This document shows, one piece after another, positions 7,325-15,637 of a DNA stretch of 27,746 bases (position 1 is the stretch's first letter; the number at the start of each line of letters is the position of its first letter). The notes under the pieces are model-generated. The model was not told where the DNA came from, did no database searches, and saw only the letters and a list, made by a program, of their open reading frames with translations. A program made the position numbers and the translations under genes. The stretch comes from Ignavibacteriales bacterium (GTDB taxonomy: Bacteria > Bacteroidota > Ignavibacteria > Ignavibacteriales > Ignavibacteriaceae), in the NCBI GenBank assembly GCA_020061995.1, contig JAGUXE010000014.1:1-27746 (forward strand), read 5' to 3'.

Positions 7325-7998
7325 TTAACTTTGAATTTCTTTTTCCCAAAGTTATAAAAAAACAACCACCATGAAATCATAGAAAAGGAATAAATAAAGT
7401 CTTCGTAAGGAATAGTTGAAAGCCGACTTCCCCATATTGCACCATCATTATACCAGACAACTGGCATTGAAGTTAAAACATAATTTACAACCAGAAAAGG
7501 AAAATATGTGATTAGTAAAGTTATCCAGTAGACTGATGAAGATAGTAATTCTTTCTGAAAATATATTCCTGCAAGCAGAAAGAAGGCGGAAAAACTCATT
7601 ACAGTTGCTGTGTAATACTGATCATAAAATATTGCACTTAGGATGATTAATATAGCAGCAAACACAATTATCACCCATGAAGGAATTTTAATTTCTTTTT
7701 CAGGTAAATAAAACTTTACAGTTTCATAAATAAAAATACAGCTATAAGGAACCGTCACAAAAAACAAGATCTCTTCAATTGGAATGTAAAATAAATTAAT
7801 CCCTAATAGGTAATCAGGATTAAAGCCCCAATCTCCTCTTGATGTTGCAATGGAATCCCAGATTATATATGCGGGACTTACGATTGATATAGATAATAAA
7901 TAGGGTTTGAATTTTTTATAAAAAGAAATGTTCTTTTCGAATGAGAGAAGAAATGGGACAAGAATAATTAAGATGTTTATAATTAAGTACAAACTCAT
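7321..7998 (-). CDS. crtYcd: Lycopene cyclase, fused CrtYc-CrtYd type, 225 aa
   Basis: This integral membrane protein carries two tandem lycopene-cyclase domains, each about 100 residues, of the kind that form the heterodimer CrtYc/CrtYd in actinobacteria and are fused in Bacteroidetes, archaea and fungi. In the first, WDSIATSRGDWGFNPDYL precedes the catalytic-type PIEE motif at 73-76. In the second, PYEDFIYSF at 197-205 is the matching motif. About seven hydrophobic helices are visible. The start is set at ATG 7998, four bases after the stop of the preceding gene; a TTG nine codons upstream would lie inside that gene. The enzyme closes lycopene ends to beta rings. With CruF, CrtD and the glycoside genes beside it, it is likely to cyclise only one end, giving gamma-carotene, though this cannot be read from the sequence. 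Confidence 0.88.
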   Translation of the reverse strand: MSLYLIINILIILVPFLLSFEKNISFYKKFKPYLLSISIVSPAYIIWDSIATSRGDWGFNPDYLLGINLFYIPIEEILFFVTVPYSCIFIYETVKFYLPEKEIKIPSWVIIVFAAILIILSAIFYDQYYTATVMSFSAFFLLAGIYFQKELLSSSVYWITLLITYFPFLVVNYVLTSMPVVWYNDGAIWGSRLSTIPYEDFIYSFSMISWWLFFYNFGKKKFKVK

Positions 7999-8002
7999 AA
8001 TT

Positions 8003-8581
8003 CTATTGTACCAGTAATTTTTCAAGTTGAGCTAATTGTCTCGAATTTAGCCTATCACTTTCGATCATGAATTCTACAATCCCTCGTTGTATTGAATAGT
8101 TTAACTCAGAATAGTTTTTTTTCGAGAGAAGTGAAATAATCAATTTCATATCTTCCTCCCTTTCAGAGGAGTAACCTAAGAATCCCGGGATATAGTGTAA
8201 AATCGAAAATCTTAAAAATCTAATTTCCAAATCATTTGGGTTTAATTTAATCGCTCTTGCAATATATTCTAATCCGGAATTAAGTTTACTCAGTTTAGTA
8301 TAGGGATTGAACGCATGTTTACCAAGCAGCGTTTCTGCCGCACCATAATAACCTAAAAGTAGAGGAGATAATAATTCAATTTTATTATTTGAAAGACCCC
8401 TTATATATTCAATCAATTTTTCAGTCTGCTTTTCGTCTTCAACCGAACCATAAAATGTTTGTCGGACATATGAAATTGTTACTGTGTCAACCATCTCATA
8501 ACTTCTTGAATTATTCACTACGGCATACGCATCTCCAAGAAAAGATATGCAGAAAGCTAACAGAATTACTAATTTACTCAT
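8003..8581 (-). CDS. Exported protein of unknown function within the crt operon, 192 aa
   Basis: I do not recognise a characterised family. The N-terminus (MSKLVILLAFCISFLGDAYA) is a clear Sec signal peptide with an AYA cleavage site near residue 20, so the mature protein should be periplasmic or membrane-attached. The rest looks all-helical. Residues about 105-125, YIARAIKLNPNDLEIRFLR, look like a tetratricopeptide-type helical repeat, and another helix pair follows around EREEDMKLIISLLSKKNY. The ATG at 8581 overlaps the crtB stop as TGATG, and the stop is four bases before crtYcd, so it is translated with the pigment enzymes. That position, between phytoene synthase and cyclase, suggests a conserved accessory role, for example scaffolding at the membrane or pigment export, but there is no direct evidence. 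Two in-frame TTG codons upstream were not used. Confidence 0.75.
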   Translation of the reverse strand: MSKLVILLAFCISFLGDAYAVVNNSRSYEMVDTVTISYVRQTFYGSVEDEKQTEKLIEYIRGLSNNKIELLSPLLLGYYGAAETLLGKHAFNPYTKLSKLNSGLEYIARAIKLNPNDLEIRFLRFSILHYIPGFLGYSSEREEDMKLIISLLSKKNYSELNYSIQRGIVEFMIESDRLNSRQLAQLEKLLVQ

Positions 8582-9420
8582 CAACAAGTTTTTAGTACTT
8601 TCACTTCAATTATTGATTTAATTAATAACATCAGCTTATGTGAATTAGAAACGCGTACTCTTTTGGAAAGTAATTTTTTAATATGAGTTTTTCGTATTTT
8701 ATCAAAAAGTTTAACATAATACAGATAAGCCGAATAAACCCCGAGCCTAACACCTGCCGGGAGTCTTCTGATACCTTCCAATGCCAGCGTAAATTCAACA
8801 TCAATTTCATTCTCTAAATCTTTTTTGCTCAAATCATTTATACTTACAAACTGATTTATTCCGGGGAGATAAATTCTGCCACGTTCTTCAATATCACTTT
8901 TAATATCTCGTAAAAAATTTACTTTCTGAAAAGCTGAACCTAATGCTCGTGCCGGTTCCAATAAAGCATCATATTGATTTTGATTTCCATCCACAAAAAC
9001 TTTTAAGCACATTAGTCCAACCACTTCAGCTGAACCGTAGATATAATTATTATAATGATTTTCTTCATAATAATCATTGTGAAGATCCATCTCCATACTA
9101 TCAAGAAATGCATTGATATGAGAATGGTCTATATTATATTTTTTAACTGTCAACTGGAAGGAATGTAAAATTGGGTTGGTAGAAATTCCCTCTTCAATCG
9201 CTTTAAATGTTTCAGTTCTAAAATCTGAGAGCAATTTCTTCTTATCATGGTCATGGAAGGAGTCAACAATTTCATCAGCCAGTCTAACATAGCCATAAAT
9301 TGCGTAAATCGGTTCTCGGTATTTCGGAGCAAATGCCATAATCCCTAAACTAAAAGATGTACTGTAGTTTTGAGTTATGATTTTGCTGATATCAAAAGAA
9401 CTCTTATGATAAAGATGCAT
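8581..9420 (-). CDS. crtB: Phytoene synthase, 279 aa
   Basis: It joins two geranylgeranyl diphosphates head to head to form 15-cis-phytoene, the first committed step of C40 carotenoid synthesis. The squalene/phytoene synthase fold is shown by both Asp-rich Mg-diphosphate motifs: DEIVD (D49, D53) in YVRLADEIVDSF and DIKSD (D172, D176) in VNFLRDIKSDIEERGRIYLP. YIYGSAEVVGLMCLKVF, at 126-142, is also typical. Length is normal for Bacteroidetes-type CrtB. The start has AGAGG six bases upstream and lies inside crtI, overlapping its end by 17 bases. Diapophytoene synthases (CrtM) are close relatives, but the CrtYcd and CruF genes downstream imply a C40 pathway. Confidence 0.95.
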   Translation of the reverse strand: MHLYHKSSFDISKIITQNYSTSFSLGIMAFAPKYREPIYAIYGYVRLADEIVDSFHDHDKKKLLSDFRTETFKAIEEGISTNPILHSFQLTVKKYNIDHSHINAFLDSMEMDLHNDYYEENHYNNYIYGSAEVVGLMCLKVFVDGNQNQYDALLEPARALGSAFQKVNFLRDIKSDIEERGRIYLPGINQFVSINDLSKKDLENEIDVEFTLALEGIRRLPAGVRLGVYSAYLYYVKLFDKIRKTHIKKLLSKRVRVSNSHKLMLLIKSIIEVKVLKTC

Positions 9421-10888
9421 ACTCAGCCTCTATTCTTTCTTCTACTAATTTTGAACTGATAATAACCATCGGAAGCCCTGTTCCCGGTGTTGTTGACGCA
9501 CCAACATAAAAGAGGTTTTTAAACTGTTCATCTCTATTCTTCGGTCTGAAAGCGCCAACCTGCAACATTCCATGTGAAAGTCCGAGTCCCGAACCTTTAT
9601 AAAGATTAAACATATTACCCCAATCTACCGGATCATAAATTTGTTTAACTAACGTATTTTTTGCGATATCAAATCCAGTTCTTTTAGATAAATCATCAAT
9701 GATATTATTTGCAAGCTCATCTCGATCCGACCAATCTTTTTTGAATCGTAAATCGGGGACAGGACAAAGTATAAAAATATTCTCACAACCTTCCGGAGCG
9801 CATTCTGCATAAGATTTTGATGAGACATTCACATAATAATAGGGTTTTTGAGGACTTATTGATGATGTAAAAATCGTATCGGCATAACCTCTGAAATTAC
9901 TTCCAAGGAAATAATTATGATGTTCGAGATTATCGATTTTTCCTTTAACGCCCAAGTAGATTGTAAATGGAGCTAAAGTCCATTCCATCTTATCTAATTT
10001 TTCTTCGGTAAACTCTTTCCGCTTTAATATGTTTCCTCTAAAGGAAGCAGCGTCAGAATTTGATACGAAAATATCCGCCGTCCATCTTTTACCAGTTTGA
10101 TCGATAAAAGAAGAGATTATTCCATTTTCTTTTTCGAAGCCAACGATTTCAGTGTTATAAACAATTTTCACATTTCGCTGAAGTAAGAGATTTACAATCT
10201 CTTCTGCCATTTTATACATACCCCCTTCAACCTTCCAGTAGCCGTCGTGCTTCATTTCGGTGTAGTTAAGAAGAGAATAAATAGCGGGTGTTTGAAACGG
10301 AGTTGAACCGAGAAAAAACGCAACAAGTGAAAATATTACTCTTACTTCTTCAGAATCGAAGTTTCGCTCAACTTCACTCCACATCGATCGAAATAGATAA
10401 GGCAAATGCTTTTTAGGTACCTTTGAAAGTTTCAGCAGATAACCTAATAAACTGTTAAAATTTGATTTGATTACAGCATCTTCAGTATCATGGAAAAATT
10501 CTCCTCCACGCTTAAGATATTTCTCGACTTTGGCTGCGAGGTTTGGTTCAATATCTTTAAACTCTTTTTCAAGATTGTCTAATGTTTTCCAAATTTTGTA
10601 TGGTTTAGGATTACCTTCAAAGTATACGTTATAAAGTGGATCTAATTCAGTGAGTTTGATAGGGTTTTTAATATTGCATGATTTGAACAATTCTTCAAGT
10701 TCATAACTCATGCTCATAAATGAAGGTCCAACATCAAAAGTAAAGCCATCTAATTTTAATTGGTTTAGTCGTCCCCCTGCTTTGGAATGTTTTTCTAAAA
10801 TGGTTACGTCATAACCTTTGGTTGACAATCTTAGTGCTGTTGATAAACCACCTAGACCAGATCCGATAATTAATACTTTTTTGCTCAT
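9404..10888 (-). CDS. crtI: Phytoene desaturase, 494 aa
   Basis: This FAD-dependent enzyme converts phytoene to lycopene by successive desaturations at the inner membrane surface. The N-terminal FAD fold (VLIIGSGLGGLSTALRL) and GRLNQLKLDGFTFDVGPSFM are present, along with PFQTPAIYSLLNYTEM in the substrate region. The C-terminus carries the CrtI signature: GSGLGLSHGMLQVGAFRPKN, then YVGASTTPGTGLPMVIISS. Its end overlaps crtB, the classical crtI-crtB pair. Of the three CrtI-superfamily proteins in this cluster it has the best match to true phytoene desaturases. Seventy-nine bases separate it from the preceding gene, and no good ribosome-binding site was seen before its ATG, so an internal promoter is possible here. 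Confidence 0.92.
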   Translation of the reverse strand: MSKKVLIIGSGLGGLSTALRLSTKGYDVTILEKHSKAGGRLNQLKLDGFTFDVGPSFMSMSYELEELFKSCNIKNPIKLTELDPLYNVYFEGNPKPYKIWKTLDNLEKEFKDIEPNLAAKVEKYLKRGGEFFHDTEDAVIKSNFNSLLGYLLKLSKVPKKHLPYLFRSMWSEVERNFDSEEVRVIFSLVAFFLGSTPFQTPAIYSLLNYTEMKHDGYWKVEGGMYKMAEEIVNLLLQRNVKIVYNTEIVGFEKENGIISSFIDQTGKRWTADIFVSNSDAASFRGNILKRKEFTEEKLDKMEWTLAPFTIYLGVKGKIDNLEHHNYFLGSNFRGYADTIFTSSISPQKPYYYVNVSSKSYAECAPEGCENIFILCPVPDLRFKKDWSDRDELANNIIDDLSKRTGFDIAKNTLVKQIYDPVDWGNMFNLYKGSGLGLSHGMLQVGAFRPKNRDEQFKNLFYVGASTTPGTGLPMVIISSKLVEERIEAEYASLS

Positions 10889-10967
10889 TATGATTAAATT
10901 TGAATTGTAACTGAATTGTTAACTATTAATCAGAACATTGGTTCAATCAAAAAAGTTTCAAATCGAA

Positions 10968-12425
10968 TTAATTAAGAATTCTATTTGCAGTATTCAATGC
11001 CCCCATAACTACAGCCGGGATTCCTTGCCCCGGAAAGACGGTGTCCCCGACTTGATAAAGATTATCAAAAGGAGTAACACTTTTAGGAAGTGAGAGCAAA
11101 TTGTTTTTAACGGAATGAGGTATTCCGCCGACATATCCATTCATTCTTTGGGTATAAAAGTTAAATGATTGCGGAGTTCCGGTTAACAGAAATTTCTTTT
11201 CACCTTTTGCAAGGTTAGGAAAATTTTCGTCAAATTTCTTAACAATGAATTTAGTCACTTCTTCTTTTTGCTTTAAGTAGGTTTCATCTTTTAGATTCAA
11301 CCATTGTTTCGGATTTGTATGTAAAGAAATTGTAACGCTTCTCCAACCACTGGGTGCTTTTTCATTATCATCACTCAATGAAAAAGAGACAAAAAATGAT
11401 TTACTGCTGCAATAAGGGATATTCTCTTCGGAGTGAACCTGATAATAAGCTGTTTCTAGTTCTTCAAGATCTTCGATTGCAAAATTAAGAGTCACAGCTC
11501 CCCATGCACTTGCAAATTTGTTGGAATAGCGATTAAAATAGTCTCTGATTTTCCCTTCTGTCAAGTTTACCATGTTCCAAATAGGGATATTTGAAACTAT
11601 TCCTTTACTCTGGTAAACATTTCCTTTTGAAGTTTTGACTAAGTAATTATCTTTTAGTTTTTCGATTGAAATGACTTTCTCTTTAAACTTTATTTCTCCT
11701 TTGTTTTCAGTGAAGTGATTCATAATCATCTCCGCCGGTTTATACATACCGCCGTATGGATAATAGGTCTCAGACGGATAAGCGAGTCCCATCGCGGCTG
11801 TTAAAAAAGGGGCGTCGAAACGATTATTCTGCGTAGTTATCATAAGTTGTTCATTAATAAACGAGTTGAAATGATTATTATCATTTAATGAATAATCTGC
11901 TAAAATTGATTCTACAGACTTAAACAGATAAGGGATTATACCGATTCCCTTATAGTTTTGAAATTGTATTAAGTTAAGATAATCTTTTCCTGATTTAGGA
12001 GGAAGTGTTTTGTTTTTTGTGGTTAATTCATAAACTGTATCATTAAGTCGAAATACTTTATCCCAAAATTTTTTCTGATTTTTTATACCGAAAACTCTTT
12101 CGCACTCATTTATCCACTCGTTCTTCTTAGCATATCGAGTAATTTTTTGCCCGTTCATAAATATTACCATTCCGGGGTCAAGTTTTTTGAACTTGGGTTG
12201 AATATTCAATTCACGAAATAACCTCCCCACCGGTTGGTGAGGCAATACCCCGCTGAAAGTAGTTGCCCCAACATCAAATAGGAAATCCTTTCTTTTAAAA
12301 TAAGAAGCACAACCGCCAACAACAGTATGCGATTCAAGAATTAAAACATTCTTCTTTTCCTTGGCGAGTAAAGCAGCAGTTGCTAAACCACCGTATCCGG
12401 CACCGATAATAATAAAGTCGTACAT
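10968..12425 (-). CDS. CrtI-superfamily FAD-dependent oxidoreductase, exact step unclear, 485 aa
   Basis: This is a flavoprotein with an N-terminal FAD-binding fold (FIIIGAGYGGLATAALLA) and the GCASYFKRKDFLFDVGATTF segment of the carotenoid desaturase/isomerase group. FDAPFLTAAMGLAYPSETYY and YPYGGMYKPAEMI occupy the middle. The C-terminus has YQVGDTVFPGQGIPAVVMGA, unlike the TPGTGLPMVI of the CrtI beside it. The sequence fits the CrtISO/CrtH, cyanobacterial CrtD or CrtO-like branches better than bacterial CrtI or the CrtD of this operon. Possible roles are a carotene isomerase, a second end-group desaturase, or an end-group oxidase. Position as the first gene of the cluster, 79 bases ahead of crtI, supports a pigment role. 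The superfamily is certain; the reaction is not. Confidence 0.8.
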   Translation of the reverse strand: MYDFIIIGAGYGGLATAALLAKEKKNVLILESHTVVGGCASYFKRKDFLFDVGATTFSGVLPHQPVGRLFRELNIQPKFKKLDPGMVIFMNGQKITRYAKKNEWINECERVFGIKNQKKFWDKVFRLNDTVYELTTKNKTLPPKSGKDYLNLIQFQNYKGIGIIPYLFKSVESILADYSLNDNNHFNSFINEQLMITTQNNRFDAPFLTAAMGLAYPSETYYPYGGMYKPAEMIMNHFTENKGEIKFKEKVISIEKLKDNYLVKTSKGNVYQSKGIVSNIPIWNMVNLTEGKIRDYFNRYSNKFASAWGAVTLNFAIEDLEELETAYYQVHSEENIPYCSSKSFFVSFSLSDDNEKAPSGWRSVTISLHTNPKQWLNLKDETYLKQKEEVTKFIVKKFDENFPNLAKGEKKFLLTGTPQSFNFYTQRMNGYVGGIPHSVKNNLLSLPKSVTPFDNLYQVGDTVFPGQGIPAVVMGALNTANRILN

Positions 12426-12674
12426 ATTTCTTATTAAATTAACATTTAATAATCAGAAGTATAATTCATATTGAAAAGTTCCATATTTGGTTCTGTTGAG
12501 AATTCAATCTTCAATATCATTTCGTCCTGAAACTTATAAAGTTACTATTTCAGTAGGTAAAAGAGAGCACTCAAAATAAAAGCTGTTTTGTTAATGAGGT
12601 GAATGTAATCTTTTCATTCACTACATTTAACTACAACAATAAAAACTTTTAATTAAAACCGTACAGGCTTTTCA
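12426..12674. promoter_or_regulatory. Divergent intergenic region between the carotenoid cluster and a secreted-protein gene
   Basis: These 249 bases must hold the promoter of the carotenoid cluster (minus strand) and probably that of the propeller-protein gene (plus strand). No convincing -35/-10 pair was found by eye. A hairpin GTGAATG/CATTCAC (12599-12605 with 12615-12621, 9-base loop) lies 54 bases before the plus-strand gene and could be an operator or part of its leader. No gene was seen in this stretch. Confidence 0.4.
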
Positions 12675-15296
12675 ATGAAGGCAAAAAAATCCGTTTTCCT
12701 TTTCTCACTAATAGTTTTAGCAACATTAACTCTTCTTTTGCAGAATATTAATCCGGTTAAAACCGATTTAATCTATGACCGCATCAATAAAAAGCAAAAA
12801 GGACCCGACCAACGTCCATCTGAATGGAGTTGGGTGCAGAGAACTTTTCCCCACTTTCAGTATGATGAGGATGCTTATAGGCTTGCTTTCGAACAAAAAA
12901 AATTGATGCTTAACCAGCAATCAGCCAATTATCTGGCCAAAGGGAAATCAATTCCCGGTTGGGAATTTGCCGGACCTATTAATATTGGGGGAAGAGTTGT
13001 TGATATTGAGTTTAATCCCAATAATCCAAATATAGTTTATGCAGGAGCTTCAACCGGAGGGGTTTTTAAATCAACTGATATGGGAAATACATGGTTTCCA
13101 ATTTTTGATTCTGCCCCAAATATTAATATTGGTGATATTGCAGTTGATCCGGTGAATCCGAATAATATTTATGTAGGAACCGGTGAGGCTAATGGCGGAC
13201 ATAATAATTTCCCCGGAGAAGGAATATATAAATCAACTGATGCAGGAAATACATGGACTTTGAAAGGATTGGAACAAACAGTTTCAATTGGAAGAATAAT
13301 TGTTGATCATACAAATCCTTTGAATATTTACGTCGCTGGTGTTGGTTCATACTTCAGCCCAAATCCGGAAAGAGGAGTTTATAAAAGCAGTGACGGAGGT
13401 GATACATGGTCTAAATCATTATTCATCTCTGATTCAACCGGGGCAATCGATTTAGTAATGGATCCAAACGACTCAAACTTCATGATGGCTGCAATGTGGG
13501 AGCGTGTGCGACGTCCTCTCACATCCCGGCTATATGGTCCTTCGAGTGGAATTTATACAACCTCTAATGGTGGAGTAACCTGGCAAAAACTCGGGGCAGA
13601 AACCGGATTACCAACCGGTACAAATATCGGTAGAATTGGATTAGCAATGAGTTTATCCGATCCAAATATTGTTTATGCGTTGTATAACAATGGAAGTACT
13701 TATACCGGATTTTATAAAACGACAAATAAAGGTTTAAGTTGGGTAAATTCTGACCCATCTTCAGGAATTTCTGAAGGGACTTCAAACTTTTCATGGTTCT
13801 TCGGTCAAACAAGAGTTCATCCGACAGATCCGAATATTGTATATGCTCTTGATGTTGCGTTTATGCGTTCAATAAATAGTGGAACAAGTTGGCCAATTGT
13901 ATACGGATATAGCGGACTACTGCAACTACATGTCGACCATCATGCTTTAGCTTTTCATCCGACAAATCCGAATTATTTATTAAGCGGGAATGACGGTGGA
14001 ATAAACATTTCAACCGATGCAGGTGTTACATGGTCAGATCCTGTTCATCTTCCGGCGACTCAGTTTTATGAAATCGGTTTAGACTATTTAAATCCACACA
14101 GACTTTACGGAGGAACTCAAGACAATAACACAGTAAGAACCCTAACAGGAAATCTTGAAGACTGGGAAAGTATTTATGGCGGCGATGGTTTTTATGTGAC
14201 AGTCGATTATACAAATTCAAATATAATTTATGCGGAATCACAGTTTGGCAATTTGGGAAAATCCACCGATGGAGGAGCTAGTTTTTCTTGGGCAATGCAG
14301 GGTATAAATACATCAGAGCCAACGAATTGGTCAACCCCGGTTATTATGGATCCAAATAACAATAATGTTCTCTATTATGGAACGAACAGACTTTATCGTA
14401 CTACTAATGCGGCTTCTTCATGGAGTGCAGTTAGTCCCAATCTTACAAACAGTAATGGAAACTTAAGATTAGGAACTTTAACCACAATTGCCGTCGCTCC
14501 TTCAAACTCAAATATTATTTATGCAGGAACAGATGATGCTAACGTTTGGGTTTCTACAGATAATGGAAATAACTGGACAAAGATTTCAAATTCAACTTTG
14601 CCTCAGAGATGGATTACCCGGGTAGTTGTTGATCCTAATTCTGAGAATATCTTATATGTCACTTACTCCGGATTGAAATGGCGCGACCCACAGCCTCATG
14701 TTTTTAAAACTACCAATTATGGTACTACATGGACAAACATAAGCAGCAATTTACCTGATGCCCCCGTCAATGCATTTGCGGTTGATAACACTAATCCAAA
14801 TCATTTATACCTCGGAAATGATATTGGTGTTTTTTATTCTCATAATGGTGGTGCATCATGGAATGTTTTGGGAACAGGAATCCCTTCGGTTGTAATTAAT
14901 GATATGAAAATTCATCCTGTTTCTAATGAACTTATACTCGGCACTCACGGGCGTTCAATGTATAAAATTAATCTTGATAGTATTTCAACATCTATTGACG
15001 ATTCTAAAATCATTAATCCTGAAGGGTTTACGTTAAATCAAAATTATCCTAATCCATTTAATCCATCGACTGCAATTAAGTATTCAATTCCGTTTATAAG
15101 CCAGGTTAAATTAAAGGTGTATGATTTATTAGGAAAGGAAGTTGCTGTATTGGTAGATAATGTTTTATCTAAAGGGGAATATAGTGTGAGATTTGAAAAC
15201 TCGGATTTATCAAGCGGAGTATATATATATAAACTTGAGGGGAAATCATCATTCGGCAAATTTCAATTATCAAAGAAGATGCTTATTTTAAAGTAA
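12675..15296 (+). CDS. Secreted Asp-box beta-propeller protein with type IX sorting domain, 873 aa
   Basis: The N-terminus has a signal-anchor/signal peptide (hydrophobic segment about 7-23). From about residue 95 to 770 there are many Asp-box (BNR) repeats of the form S-x-D-x-G-x-T-W: STDMGNTW, STDAGNTW, SSDGGDTW, TSNGGVTW, STDAGVTW and STDNGNNW among them. These are interleaved with strands of the type DPxNPNxIYVG, as in sortilin/Vps10-like and exo-sialidase-like propellers. The last 85 residues are a type IX (Por) sorting domain: NYPNPFNPSTAIKYSIP, then VYDLLGKEVAVL, LSSGVYIYKLEG and a final basic KKMLILK. The protein should cross the outer membrane and end up on the surface or outside. 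Such propellers bind or process glycans, or serve as adhesins; catalytic residues for a glycosidase were not identified. Confidence 0.88.
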   Translation: MKAKKSVFLFSLIVLATLTLLLQNINPVKTDLIYDRINKKQKGPDQRPSEWSWVQRTFPHFQYDEDAYRLAFEQKKLMLNQQSANYLAKGKSIPGWEFAGPINIGGRVVDIEFNPNNPNIVYAGASTGGVFKSTDMGNTWFPIFDSAPNINIGDIAVDPVNPNNIYVGTGEANGGHNNFPGEGIYKSTDAGNTWTLKGLEQTVSIGRIIVDHTNPLNIYVAGVGSYFSPNPERGVYKSSDGGDTWSKSLFISDSTGAIDLVMDPNDSNFMMAAMWERVRRPLTSRLYGPSSGIYTTSNGGVTWQKLGAETGLPTGTNIGRIGLAMSLSDPNIVYALYNNGSTYTGFYKTTNKGLSWVNSDPSSGISEGTSNFSWFFGQTRVHPTDPNIVYALDVAFMRSINSGTSWPIVYGYSGLLQLHVDHHALAFHPTNPNYLLSGNDGGINISTDAGVTWSDPVHLPATQFYEIGLDYLNPHRLYGGTQDNNTVRTLTGNLEDWESIYGGDGFYVTVDYTNSNIIYAESQFGNLGKSTDGGASFSWAMQGINTSEPTNWSTPVIMDPNNNNVLYYGTNRLYRTTNAASSWSAVSPNLTNSNGNLRLGTLTTIAVAPSNSNIIYAGTDDANVWVSTDNGNNWTKISNSTLPQRWITRVVVDPNSENILYVTYSGLKWRDPQPHVFKTTNYGTTWTNISSNLPDAPVNAFAVDNTNPNHLYLGNDIGVFYSHNGGASWNVLGTGIPSVVINDMKIHPVSNELILGTHGRSMYKINLDSISTSIDDSKIINPEGFTLNQNYPNPFNPSTAIKYSIPFISQVKLKVYDLLGKEVAVLVDNVLSKGEYSVRFENSDLSSGVYIYKLEGKSSFGKFQLSKKMLILK

Positions 15297-15307
15297 CTGG
15301 TTTAATT

Positions 15308-15343
15308 TTAAATTGAGCGAGAACTTATAAAAACTCAATTTAA
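15308..15343. terminator. Convergent hairpin between two genes
   Basis: Arms TTAAATTGAG (15308-15317) and CTCAATTTAA (15334-15343) form a perfect 10-bp stem with a 16-base loop. It lies between the stops of two convergent genes and overlaps the last codons of the minus-strand one. It may serve as a bidirectional terminator; the stem is A/T-rich, so this is moderate. Confidence 0.45.
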
Positions 15344-15637
15344 CGATACTTGAGGGAAACCGATTTTCGCAATATTGTGGAAATTAAGTTTAAATATATC
15401 AAACTTGATATAATCGTATATGGGAAATTGACTAATGAGATCAGCTACTTGTTCCTCAGATTCCGCAGTAGCTACAACCCAGAGTTTGCGACTATCTAAA
15501 GCTAATGAATAAGTACGTATCTTACCTAATTGGACAAGTCTGTCCACAGCCACCCTTTGGTGAGGAATCTTCGAGACAAACTCATCAGCCATCTCTAAAG
15601 GGAGTTCTATTTCAACCATAAAATCAAACATATTCAT
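15335..15637 (-). CDS. Muconolactone-isomerase-like small protein, 100 aa
   Basis: This is a short cytoplasmic protein with the pattern of a dimeric alpha/beta-barrel of the muconolactone isomerase family: FDFMVEIELP at the start, then an alpha-helical ADEFVSKIPHQRVAVDRLVQ, a GKIRTYSLALDSRKLWVVAT hairpin and AESEEQVADLISQFPIYDYI. Many proteins of this kind are not true isomerases; some are monooxygenase-like or have unknown functions. No aromatic-degradation gene lies nearby to support the catabolic role. ATG at 15637 has GGA eight bases upstream; a second in-frame ATG lies two codons later. It is transcribed alone, divergently from the exported hydrolase gene. Fold assignment is likely, but the reaction is not known. 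Confidence 0.7.
   Translation of the reverse strand: MNMFDFMVEIELPLEMADEFVSKIPHQRVAVDRLVQLGKIRTYSLALDSRKLWVVATAESEEQVADLISQFPIYDYIKFDIFKLNFHNIAKIGFPQVSLN

Larger units (their letters stand above)
2292..12425 (-). other. Carotenoid biosynthesis gene cluster, probable operon
   Basis: Eleven minus-strand genes follow one another from 12425 down to 2292. From crtI to ybaK the junctions are very tight: crtI/crtB overlap by 17 bases, crtB/unknown by 1, the unknown gene is 4 bases from crtYcd, crtYcd/crtD and crtD/acyltransferase share ATGA, acyltransferase to glycosyltransferase is 3 bases, glycosyltransferase/cruF share ATGA, cruF to crtW is 8 bases (or a GTGA overlap), and crtW/ybaK share TGATG. 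This strongly suggests one transcript with translational coupling. The first flavoprotein gene is separated from crtI by 79 bases, so a second promoter could lie there. Confidence 0.85.

Noticed and set aside
5843..12425. The three CrtI-type genes as fresh duplicates
   Set aside because: They differ in substrate-region and C-terminal FAD motifs and share no evident DNA-level stretches, so they are old, separate branches.
12426..12540. A GGAAC element as an ECF-sigma-type promoter for the carotenoid cluster
   Set aside because: A GGAAC is present on the minus strand, but there is no matching -10 element at proper spacing.
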